Shown here piece after piece: positions 1-6,732 of a stretch of 14,495 nt of DNA (position 1 is the first letter of the stretch; each line of letters opens with the position of its first letter). A model generated the notes under the pieces. That model had not been told where the DNA came from. It saw nothing but the letters and a program-made list of their open reading frames with translations, and searched no databases. The stretch is from Candidatus Geohydrothermomicrobium daggyaiense (GTDB lineage: Bacteria > Actinomycetota > Geothermincolia > Fen-727 > JACVIW01), in assembly GCA_015711695.1 (NCBI GenBank), contig JACVIW010000028.1, positions 1 through 14,495 on the forward strand, written 5' to 3'. The translations under genes were made by a program, and so were the position numbers.

Positions 1-2
1 AA

Positions 3-176
3 TTGACTTTCAGTCCATTGGGGGAGCGGAGAGGAAAGATAAATCTGGGTGTGATCATGTCTGATTTCCACCAACCTTTCGGGGAATTCAGCGGTGAGGT
101 TAGGGCGTCGGGCAACGAGATCATTAGGGTAGATAAAGCGTTTGGCGTCTGCGAGCATCACCTTGCGAGGTTTTAA
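3..176 (+). CDS. C-terminal end of an unidentified protein (partial, starts before window)
   Basis: An open frame enters at the left edge and runs 57 codons to a TAA at 174-176. The translation has alternating hydrophobic/polar strand-like segments and ends in CEHHLARF. No motif identifies a family; the pattern faintly recalls the C-terminal beta region of DUF3857/transglutaminase-type secreted proteins, but that is a guess. The next gene begins 19 bases downstream on the same strand, so the two are probably co-transcribed. A competing reading frame from base 2 stops at base 64 and is less convincing. Confidence 0.5.
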   Translation: MTFSPLGERRGKINLGVIMSDFHQPFGEFSGEVRASGNEIIRVDKAFGVCEHHLARF

Positions 177-195
177 CACAAAGCGGGGGTTATTG

Positions 196-981
196 TTGTT
201 TTGCGTGAAATGCGGAACCGAAGTAGAAGCCCGGGACGATTTTTGTCCTAACTGCGGTATAAGGATCAAGAAAACAGCTTCACTTATCGAAGATGAAATG
301 AGGGGAAACGGGGATAAAATTGTTTCTTCCGGCGTCGCACGTTCAGATGAGCGGGATATGCTCCGGATGGATACTGGTAAGATTCGAGGAAGGAAAAAGC
401 CGAAAACAAGTGGTTGGGCGGTCGCTTCCCTGATATTTGGAATAGGTGCTTTGAGTTTCGCTCCGGTACTTGGCGCGATATTCGCGATTCTTTTTGCTTT
501 AATAGCAAGAAGGGATATCGAGCGTTCTGAAGGGTACCTGAGGGGCGGTTTGTGTGCTGCGGCTGGGCTTACTCTTGGGATCGTCGGGATTTTATTGCCT
601 GTTGCGTTAGTGGTGATATTTTTCGCGTGGGGGATCGCGTTCAGAAAGCACGGCGGTGCTGCCAAAGACAATCTTATAGGTGTCGTAGAAGTGGCAAGAA
701 TATACTACATCCATAATAAAAACAGTTACTCTGGCATGAAGGCGAGAAAGCTGCTTGAAATAGATGAGAGTCTAGATATTAGGGACGGACCGGGAAGGAC
801 GCCGGAGGTTGTTTATATAGAAAAAGCTGGTAAAAACAAAGCGCTCCTCTACTGTTATTCAAAAAAAGGCAGAAAATATGTTGCGGCTGCGAATGGTGAC
901 AACTGGAGATTTAAATTTGGCTCTTTTGAAGAACAGGGTGAGGAATGGTTCGAAAAGCTATTGCATGACCTGAGTTATTAA
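196..981 (+). CDS. Zinc-ribbon, DUF4190-type membrane protein
   Basis: A 261-residue protein of unknown role, probably anchored in the cytoplasmic membrane. A zinc ribbon at residues 3-20 has the pairs CVKC and CPNC. A charged linker (about 25-72) follows, then two hydrophobic helices (about 74-101 and 117-146) with the Gly/Ala-rich pattern and central ARRDIERSEG loop of DUF4190 proteins. The C-terminal part (about 160-250) contains ARIYYIHNKNSYSG, which resembles the globular region of type IV pilin-like proteins and probably lies outside the membrane. I chose the TTG at 196 because GGGGG at 185-189 sits six bases upstream and it gives the usual beginning MFCVKCG. An earlier TTG at 142 would add 18 residues and overlap the preceding gene. 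Family assignment is good; the function is not known. Confidence 0.8.
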   Translation: MFCVKCGTEVEARDDFCPNCGIRIKKTASLIEDEMRGNGDKIVSSGVARSDERDMLRMDTGKIRGRKKPKTSGWAVASLIFGIGALSFAPVLGAIFAILFALIARRDIERSEGYLRGGLCAAAGLTLGIVGILLPVALVVIFFAWGIAFRKHGGAAKDNLIGVVEVARIYYIHNKNSYSGMKARKLLEIDESLDIRDGPGRTPEVVYIEKAGKNKALLYCYSKKGRKYVAAANGDNWRFKFGSFEEQGEEWFEKLLHDLSY

Positions 982-1147
982 TTTGCTCCTGTTTTATTTT
1001 TAGTGAATACGTGAGCTGGTTTTTTTATGAAATGCATGAATTTTAACTGATCCAAGAAGCCTGTCGGGTTTTGCGAAGAATCGAATAATAATCTGATAAT
1101 ATAACTACCCGGAGACGTTTGGTTCTTATGTGCGAGGCGATAGATTG

Positions 1148-1171
1148 AAAAAAGAGCGGCTTTAACCGCTC
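1148..1171 (-). terminator. Intrinsic terminator of the glutamate synthase-like operon
   Basis: Read on the minus strand this is a perfect 6-bp stem GAGCGG/CCGCTC (1154-1159 with 1166-1171) around a 6-base loop, followed by six T residues (1153-1148). It lies 28 bases beyond the stop of the 1199-2779 gene and closes the three-gene operon. On the plus strand the stem is followed by a weaker ATTTT, so it may also stop some transcription coming from the 196-981 gene. Confidence 0.85.
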
Positions 1172-1198
1172 CATTTTACTGATGAACCAATTTGTAGT

Positions 1199-2779
1199 TT
1201 ACTTCGTGAGTATCTCCCATGCTTCTTCTTTGTCGAGTTGTGTCACATGGGGAATACCCGAGACTTCGGCGGCTTCTTGCGTCAAAGCGGCAATGTCATC
1301 TCGAGTAATGTATTGAAGCGCGAATTTGCGAGCCCCGCACATGAGCTGTCTCAAGCCCTGCGCAAGCCTTTGATAGTAGGTATAAACTCCGATGGCACCG
1401 GGATGAAGCTTCTCGAAGTCAGGTCCGTATTTCTGCTTAAGGTGGAAACCAGATATGAATATTTCATCCATGGTCGTGCCAAATCGCTCGATATAAACAG
1501 GGAGGTCTCCTTCCATTATTCTTGAGCCAACTGTTTTGCCAACCATGGCAGCTGCGAGAGAACCTCTTGCCATGCCTATGGCCTTTACATAGGGAGCTCC
1601 CAGCGCAAGCCCCTTAAACATATGATCTTCAAGAGTAAAGCCACCAGCAAAAGCAAGGTCAGGCACGTATTTTCCTTGCTTTGCGAGGTAATCGACATAC
1701 TGATAAGCGAGGCTGCACAGTTCCACAGTTGGTATTCCCCATTCATTCATCATGCGCCAGGGACTCATTCCTGTCCCACCGCCTGCGCCATCAATCGTCA
1801 AAAGGTCAATTCGGTTGTCAGATGCGTATCTCACTGCACGGGCAAGGTCAGATGGACGATAGGCTCCTGTTTTTAAGAAAACCCGCTTTGCGCCCAGATT
1901 GCGGAGCATCTCGACTGACTTGGCAAAGCTCTCTTCTGTAACCATTCCAATTCTTGAGTGTCTTTCGAACTCTTTTATTCCACCCAGCTTGAAGTTTTCC
2001 ACAACTTCGGGGTCATCGGGGTCAGGAAGTACAATATAGCCCTTGCTTTTCATACTTCTGGCTTTTTCAAGACTCTTGAGCTTGACCTCCCCGCCAATGT
2101 CTTTTGCGCCCTGACCCCACTTGAGCTCAACGGTTTCGACACCGAGAGACTGGATAACATATTCAGGAACAGCCAGCTTGGTGTCCTCAACATTGAACTG
2201 GACAACGATATCGCCGTAACCTTCTATTTTCCAGTCTCTAAATGTTTTTATCCTCCTTTCCATGTCGGGCGATTTCATTATTTTTCCATTCTTGATAACT
2301 GCTTCTTCATCCATACCGCAGACATTTTCACCAACCGTTAAAATAATCCCGGAAATGGCCGCGCCCACGGCGAGCCCGTCCCAGTTTCTTCTGGCTACAT
2401 CAGTTGAACCCAGGCCTGGTATGATGATGGGCAGCTTCAGTTTTACTGGATTTCTATCTCCGATTTGCGTCTCGAGATTGACCTTGGTAAAAATGGCGTG
2501 CTCGCTGTCGGCTTCAATACCGTATGCTCCAACAGCGCTTCCCATTATGTTGAAATGAGAAAAATCAACGGGGTAATCCTTTTCGGATGCCGCGGTCATT
2601 ATCCCGAAAGGCTGTGGATAGAGGCATTCAGGCCCCCTGATCGCAGACTTCCCTATTTCGCACATTCCAATGCAGCCATCCACACAGGTTGCGCACATGC
2701 CGCTGAATGGACTCACACTTTCAGGAGTTCTGTTTTTAGACAGCGTAGCGGCTGACCTGTTGGGTTTTGTCATCGACAT
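1199..2779 (-). CDS. FMN-binding glutamate synthase family protein (GltB central-domain type)
   Basis: A 526-residue cytoplasmic flavoprotein homologous to the central FMN/iron-sulfur domain of glutamate synthase. Family hallmarks include VELKWGQGAKDIGGE (217-231), FERHSR (271-276), LKTGAY (302-307), the flavin-binding TIDGAGGGTGMSP (328-340) and ALGAPYVKA (392-400). Near the N-terminus lies CATCVDGCIGMC (29-40), a C-x2-C-x3-C-x3-C set that could hold an Fe-S cluster. The class-II glutamine amidotransferase domain and the C-terminal GXGXG domain of full GltB are absent, so glutamine-dependent synthesis would need other subunits; ammonia-dependent or unrelated chemistry is possible. The ATG at 2779 is chosen because AAGGAGGAG lies five bases upstream; an upstream in-frame ATG at 2818 overlaps the preceding gene. 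It is the last gene of the operon, 16 bases after the ferredoxin-like gene, suggesting the NuoEF-like proteins feed it electrons. The family is certain; the reaction is not. Confidence 0.85.
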   Translation of the reverse strand: MSMTKPNRSAATLSKNRTPESVSPFSGMCATCVDGCIGMCEIGKSAIRGPECLYPQPFGIMTAASEKDYPVDFSHFNIMGSAVGAYGIEADSEHAIFTKVNLETQIGDRNPVKLKLPIIIPGLGSTDVARRNWDGLAVGAAISGIILTVGENVCGMDEEAVIKNGKIMKSPDMERRIKTFRDWKIEGYGDIVVQFNVEDTKLAVPEYVIQSLGVETVELKWGQGAKDIGGEVKLKSLEKARSMKSKGYIVLPDPDDPEVVENFKLGGIKEFERHSRIGMVTEESFAKSVEMLRNLGAKRVFLKTGAYRPSDLARAVRYASDNRIDLLTIDGAGGGTGMSPWRMMNEWGIPTVELCSLAYQYVDYLAKQGKYVPDLAFAGGFTLEDHMFKGLALGAPYVKAIGMARGSLAAAMVGKTVGSRIMEGDLPVYIERFGTTMDEIFISGFHLKQKYGPDFEKLHPGAIGVYTYYQRLAQGLRQLMCGARKFALQYITRDDIAALTQEAAEVSGIPHVTQLDKEEAWEILTK

Positions 2780-2795
2780 AATTACTCCTCCTTCT

Positions 2796-3416
2796 TCATT
2801 TAGATGGAAATGGGTCAATCCTTATCGTGTCCAGACATGCGTTGCACAATTCTCCTGGTTTTAAAGGACCATTGCATGGCAACTCGCAAACCGGGCATAT
2901 ATAAAGGCATGCGCCGCATTCTCGACATATTTCAGGTGTTTTGTGGAAAGGCATTGAAACCTGACGATCAATCCCTCTGTCTGAGAATCCTATCGCGCCA
3001 CCCCGCATCTGCTCTTTGCACATCCTAACGCACAAGCCGCAAAGAATGCAGCCCCTGTCATAAGATTTGAATCTAATTTTCGTGACTCCATATTCCGATG
3101 CAAGACACTGAAGGCGCCTTGAGTTTGGAGCGGAGGCAAGCATCAGTTCAATTAGCACTTTTCGGGCTTTGATTACTCTCTCCGATTTCGTCCTGACTTC
3201 CACGCTATCCTCAACGGGGCATGAGCAGGAGGCGACAAGCCTTGAGCGCTTGCCGCGGATAAGTTCAACAACGCATATCCTGCATGCGCTGTAAGGAGTC
3301 AAGCCCTCCACATAACAGAGTGTGGGTATTTCCACGCCGTAGTGCCTCGCCGTGTCGAGTATTGTCCAGCCTTCTTCCGCTGATACTTTCTGTCCATCAA
3401 GCACAAAAGTAACCAC
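2796..3416 (-). CDS. HoxU/NuoG N-terminal-like iron-sulfur subunit
   Basis: A 206-residue electron-transfer protein. Residues 1-75 form a plant-type [2Fe-2S] ferredoxin fold with ligands C34, C45, C48 and C64. The following segment corresponds to the NuoG/HydA His-Cys3 [4Fe-4S] region but reads SAPNSRRLQCLASEYG (95-110) and keeps only C104, so that cluster is probably absent. Two [4Fe-4S] sites follow: C123/126/129/133 and C164/167/170/174. The protein ends soon after, with no H-cluster or molybdopterin domain, and carries four extra cysteines (C177, C181, C191, C194) that could bind a metal. It starts at GTG 3416; AAGGGAG lies in the last codons of the upstream gene, only four bases separate the two, and translation is probably coupled. 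Its likely job is to pass electrons between the NuoEF-like fusion and the GltB-like flavoprotein. Confidence 0.85.
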   Translation of the reverse strand: MVTFVLDGQKVSAEEGWTILDTARHYGVEIPTLCYVEGLTPYSACRICVVELIRGKRSRLVASCSCPVEDSVEVRTKSERVIKARKVLIELMLASAPNSRRLQCLASEYGVTKIRFKSYDRGCILCGLCVRMCKEQMRGGAIGFSDRGIDRQVSMPFHKTPEICRECGACLYICPVCELPCNGPLKPGELCNACLDTIRIDPFPSK

Positions 3417-3420
3417 GCTA

Positions 3421-5781
3421 TCACTCCCTTATGACAGCATCATACGAGCAGATTTCAAAGCAAACGCCGCACTTCTCACACTTTCTTGGGTCTATCTGGT
3501 GAGGCTCTTTTTTTTCACCTGATATTGCTTCAACAGGACACTTTTTCAAACACTTCATGCAGCCCGTGCACTTTTCAGGGTCTATCCGATAAGAAATTAG
3601 CGCCCGGCAAACTCCAGCGCGACATTTTTTGAGGTTGATATGTTCATCATATTCCTGACGAAAATACCTTAAGGTTGAAAGGAGTGGATTGGGAGCGGTT
3701 TGCCCGAGACCGCACAGGGAGGTTTCCCTGACCACTGTAGCGAGTTCCTCAAGCGCTTCGAGTTGCTCCATTGTTCCTTTTCCCTCGCATATTTCCCTTA
3801 CTATCTCCGCCATGTGTTTAAGACCTTCCCGGCAGGGGGTACACTTACCGCATGACTCATCCCCGAGGAATTCGAGGAAGTACCTCGCAATATCAACCAT
3901 GCATGTGTCCTCGTCCATCACTATCATGCCGCCAGAACCCATCATAGATCCCGCTTCTGTCAAGTGCTCGAAGTCAACTGGAAGATCAAGGAGCGATTCG
4001 GGAATGCAGCCTCCGGAAGGTCCACCTGTCTGGACTGCCTTGAAGCGTTTATTGCCAGTGATGCCGCCACCGATTTCATATATGATGTTGCGCAGCGTGA
4101 TTCCCATGGGGACTTCAATGAGACCGGTATTTCTGATCTTTCCGACGAGGGAAAATATTTTGGTGCCTTTGCTCCTTTCAGTACCCAGACTTGCGTATTT
4201 TTCGGCGCCTTCGTTTATTATGATTGGAACGTTTGCCCATGTTTCGACGTTGTTCAGGTTCGTGGGCCGCCGGTACAGACCGCGTACCGCCGTATGTATA
4301 TACTTTTCTCTTGGTTCACCAATTTTTCCCTCGATTGAAGCCATCAGCGCAGTCGATTCGCCACAGACAAATGCCCCACCACCTTGGCTTACTGCTATAT
4401 CGAAATTGAACCCGGAGCCGAGGACATGTTCTCCCAGCAAACCTGCATCACGTGCTTGATTTATAGCATGATTGATTCTTTCGAGCGCAAGGGGATACTC
4501 GTGTCTTACGTACACATAGCCATGTGTAGCACCTATCGCATAAGCTCCAATTATCATACCTTCTATCACCTGATGAGGGTTACCCTCCAGAAGGCTTCTA
4601 TCCATGAATGCTCCCGGGTCACCCTCATCCGCATTGCAGATGACATATTTTATTCCGTCAATGCTTCTTGCTTTTCTGCATGCTCTCCATTTCCTTGCCG
4701 CAGGGAATCCTCCGCCGCCCCTTCCTCGCAACCCAGCATGGTCTATTTCGTCAATAATTTGTTCGGGCTCCATTTCAAAGAGGGCCTTGACAAGGGCGCT
4801 ATAGCCACCCTGGGCAATGTAGTCTTCGATGTAATAGGGGTCTATTAGTAAATTTTTAGAAAGGACAACAATTTTCTGTTTCTGGAAGAATGGAATTTCA
4901 TTCTCGTAAATGTACTTTTTGCTCGAGGCTTGATCTTCGTATAAAAGTTCCTCCACAAGCTCATGACTAACTACTGACTTTTCCACTATGGTTAAAGCGT
5001 GTTCAGGAGATACGTGGTTGTAAAAAATTCCATCTGGCTTAACGACAACAAGAGGACCTTTTTCGCAAAATCCACGACATCCTGTTCTCCTGAGGATTAC
5101 TTTTTCGCTAAGACCACAAAGTAGTAAAGCTGCTTCTATAGCCCTGGCGACTTTTTCACTTCCGAGAGCAAGGCATCCAGGGCCGCAGCAAACATCTATA
5201 CCCCTACCGTTTTCGGGATACCTTGTTTGAATCGCATAATTACGGTAAGAATGAAGTTCTTCCGGTGAGGAAATTTTTTGAGGCTTTTTCATATCGGTTG
5301 TTTTTTCCGCTCTGAGATGTTTTTTAAGAATCGGAACAACGTTCGCGGGATTTACCTCTCCGTAATAGGTTCCATCGACCACCATTATCGGTCCCATCGC
5401 GCAAGCGCCGAGGCAGTTGACAGTCTCAACTGTAAACAGCATATCTTTAGTTGTTTCCCCGGGATTTACCTCAAGATATCTGCAAATTTCCTCAAGTACG
5501 CTTGTTGACCTGCGCACATGACAGGCTGTTCCCATACAAACGGTGACAATATGTTTCCCTTTAGGCTCGATCGAAAAAGATGTATAGAAAGTTGCCACCC
5601 CGTATATATCCGGCAGCGGTATATCCATGATTTCCGCGACGTGCCTTAAAGCTTGCTCGGGCAGGTAATTATATTTTCTCTGTATTTCATGAAGGATGGC
5701 TGTTAGCCGGCTTCTATCGGAGGCGTTCTTCTTAACGACATCTTCAATGAAGTCTTTCATGAGCTCCCCTGTTTGCTCCAT
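3421..5781 (-). CDS. NuoE-NuoF fusion, HydC-HydB-like NAD(P)H-oxidising flavoprotein
   Basis: A 786-788-residue multidomain redox protein; residue numbers count from GTG 5784. Residues 1-160 are a NuoE/HydC domain with [2Fe-2S] ligands C83, C88, C124 and C128. Residues about 190-270 are a second thioredoxin-like [2Fe-2S] domain (C200, C204, C236, C240), as at the N-terminus of HydB/HndC. Residues about 300-640 are the NuoF core with the glycine-rich GLRGRGGGGFP (351-361) that binds FMN and NADH, plus CNADEGDPGAFMDR. SCGKCTPCREG gives C645/648/651, with C691, for a [4Fe-4S] cluster. CRAGVC (721-726) leads into a two-cluster ferredoxin tail (C739/742/745/749 and C769/772/775/779). HydB and HydC are usually separate genes, so this is a fusion. 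ATG 5781 is preferred, with AAGGAGA nine bases upstream; GTG 5784 is also possible. As first gene of the operon it is the probable NAD(P)H entry point; no hydrogenase gene is near. Confidence 0.92.
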   Translation of the reverse strand: MEQTGELMKDFIEDVVKKNASDRSRLTAILHEIQRKYNYLPEQALRHVAEIMDIPLPDIYGVATFYTSFSIEPKGKHIVTVCMGTACHVRRSTSVLEEICRYLEVNPGETTKDMLFTVETVNCLGACAMGPIMVVDGTYYGEVNPANVVPILKKHLRAEKTTDMKKPQKISSPEELHSYRNYAIQTRYPENGRGIDVCCGPGCLALGSEKVARAIEAALLLCGLSEKVILRRTGCRGFCEKGPLVVVKPDGIFYNHVSPEHALTIVEKSVVSHELVEELLYEDQASSKKYIYENEIPFFQKQKIVVLSKNLLIDPYYIEDYIAQGGYSALVKALFEMEPEQIIDEIDHAGLRGRGGGGFPAARKWRACRKARSIDGIKYVICNADEGDPGAFMDRSLLEGNPHQVIEGMIIGAYAIGATHGYVYVRHEYPLALERINHAINQARDAGLLGEHVLGSGFNFDIAVSQGGGAFVCGESTALMASIEGKIGEPREKYIHTAVRGLYRRPTNLNNVETWANVPIIINEGAEKYASLGTERSKGTKIFSLVGKIRNTGLIEVPMGITLRNIIYEIGGGITGNKRFKAVQTGGPSGGCIPESLLDLPVDFEHLTEAGSMMGSGGMIVMDEDTCMVDIARYFLEFLGDESCGKCTPCREGLKHMAEIVREICEGKGTMEQLEALEELATVVRETSLCGLGQTAPNPLLSTLRYFRQEYDEHINLKKCRAGVCRALISYRIDPEKCTGCMKCLKKCPVEAISGEKKEPHQIDPRKCEKCGVCFEICSYDAVIRE

Positions 5782-5798
5782 CACCTACACTCTCCTTG

Positions 5799-5839
5799 AA
5801 AAAAGAAAAGACGCAACCTGTGACTGCGCCGTCTTTTCT
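5799..5839 (-). terminator. Terminator-like hairpin in the operon leader (probable attenuator)
   Basis: On the minus strand AGAAAAGACG (5839-5830) pairs perfectly with CGTCTTTTCT (5813-5804), followed by a run of six T residues (5804-5799). It lies downstream of the predicted promoter and just before the ribosome binding site (5797-5791), so it can stop transcription ahead of the first gene. Alternatively it is simply the terminator of the upstream ANTAR gene and the promoter call is wrong. The position and the neighbouring antiterminator gene favour regulated attenuation. Confidence 0.7.
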
Positions 5840-5854
5840 GCACTTCATTGTGCA
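5839..5854 (-). promoter_or_regulatory. Hexaloop RNA hairpin, candidate ANTAR-binding site
   Basis: The minus strand reads TGCAC-AATGAA-GTGCA, a perfect 5-bp stem with a six-base loop. Known ANTAR target hairpins have six-base loops with A at position 1 and G at position 4, and this loop satisfies both. It touches the 5' arm of the terminator hairpin by one base. The usual second hexaloop hairpin is not clear here: an ACAGGT segment (A1, G4) lies inside the terminator loop but lacks a good closing stem. Binding is inferred. Confidence 0.5.
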
Positions 5855-5868
5855 AATATTTTTGTGAA

Positions 5869-5897
5869 ATAATAAATAAACAACTGACTACCGTCAA
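5869..5897 (-). promoter_or_regulatory. Sigma70-type promoter of the NuoEF/GltB-like operon
   Basis: On the minus strand TTGACG (5897-5892) and TATTAT (5874-5869) are separated by exactly 17 bases. Transcription would start near 5862, giving a leader of about 80 bases that contains the hexaloop hairpin and the terminator hairpin. The -35 element lies within a small inverted repeat (TGAC/GTCA, 5884-5896), which could be incidental. Confidence 0.65.
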
Positions 5898-6018
5898 GCT
5901 GGTTGCGTGGGTTACAAAAGAATTTTTACATAGTTAAATTGGATTAGGTCAAATGAGCAAAATCAGACTTTCTTAACCAGGGACGCGATGCTTCTGCAAC
6001 CAGGTTTCATACCAGCCA

Positions 6019-6732
6019 TCATTGAGTGCTCCCTGACTTTTTCCTCTTGCCTATTTCACTCGCGAGTATAACAGCCTCAGCGATTTCTCTAATTGGTTTC
6101 CTTGTATCCATTGATTTTCGACGCATTGCAGTAAAAGCCTCGTAACCACTCATTCCTTTTTCCTCCATAAGAATGTCCTTAGCCCTGTCTATAAGTTTTC
6201 TGGTTTCGAGTTCCTCTTCCATTAGTTTGGTCTTGAGAAGAAGTTCTGTGTTCTCTATCGCAATCGCAGCTTGATTTGCCACTGTGGCAAGAACGGTCAT
6301 TTCATCTTCTGTGAAGCGATGCGGCTCGGAAGTGTAACAGTTTATTACTCCGACGACCCTGCCCTTTATGCTCATGGGCATGCTCAAAAGCGAGCACAAG
6401 TTTTCTTTTTCGGCGATATCCTTATGCATGTACCTTGGGTCCTTTTTGACATCCATTGAAACTATCGGCTTGTTCTCCCTGGCTGCAAGTCCGCTAATCC
6501 CTTCACCGAGCTTCACAGGGGGTTTTTTAAGGTAAGCATCACTTATAGCCTGAGTCGCTTTAATTTCCAGTTCATTTGTTTCAGGGTTCAGAAGCATTAG
6601 CGAGCATATGTTTGAACCCATGACTTTAGCGGTTACAACCACTATGAGGCGTAAAATGTCATCAAGATATGTCCCGGAAGTAATCGCTTTGCTGATCTCG
6701 GATATAGCCTCAAGTTTGCTGTCTTTGTTCAT
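6019..6732 (-). CDS. GAF-ANTAR transcription antitermination regulator
   Basis: A 237-residue cytoplasmic regulator. Residues about 10-160 form a GAF sensor domain (SLMLLNPETNELEIKAT, LGEGISGLAA, LLSMPMSIKGRVVGVINCY, QAAIAIEN). A short helix (162-178) leads to an ANTAR domain (about 175-225) with the typical RKLIDRAKDILMEEKGMS, AF.AMRRKSMDTRKPIREIAEAVIL pattern. ANTAR domains bind paired hexaloop RNA hairpins and prevent terminator formation. The GAF domain has no visible cofactor ligand set, so the signal is unknown; three cysteines (43, 113, 132) could be redox-sensitive. ATG 6732 is the only start codon in frame after an upstream stop, and its ribosome binding site is poor. The gene lies in the same orientation just upstream of an operon whose leader has a hexaloop hairpin and a terminator, making that operon the likely target. 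Confidence 0.9.
   Translation of the reverse strand: MNKDSKLEAISEISKAITSGTYLDDILRLIVVVTAKVMGSNICSLMLLNPETNELEIKATQAISDAYLKKPPVKLGEGISGLAARENKPIVSMDVKKDPRYMHKDIAEKENLCSLLSMPMSIKGRVVGVINCYTSEPHRFTEDEMTVLATVANQAAIAIENTELLLKTKLMEEELETRKLIDRAKDILMEEKGMSGYEAFTAMRRKSMDTRKPIREIAEAVILASEIGKRKKSGSTQ

Noticed and set aside
142..195. Upstream TTG start for the zinc-ribbon gene
   Set aside because: It would overlap the preceding reading frame, lacks a ribosome binding site, and adds residues before the usual MFCxxCG beginning; the TTG at 196 has GGGGG at good spacing.
2796..3416. Possible [FeFe]-hydrogenase HydA
   Set aside because: The domain order at the N-terminus matches HydA, but the protein ends before any H-cluster motifs, so it is only the electron-relay portion.
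3689..4459. Long plus-strand open frame of 256 codons inside the NuoE-NuoF fusion gene
   Set aside because: It is antisense to a highly conserved coding region, its translation is low-complexity Ser/Pro-rich with no motif, and there is no ribosome binding site.
5804..5830. Second ANTAR hexaloop hairpin inside the terminator sequence
   Set aside because: The ACAGGT segment has A1 and G4, but the flanking bases do not form a proper closing stem, so it is not listed as a feature.
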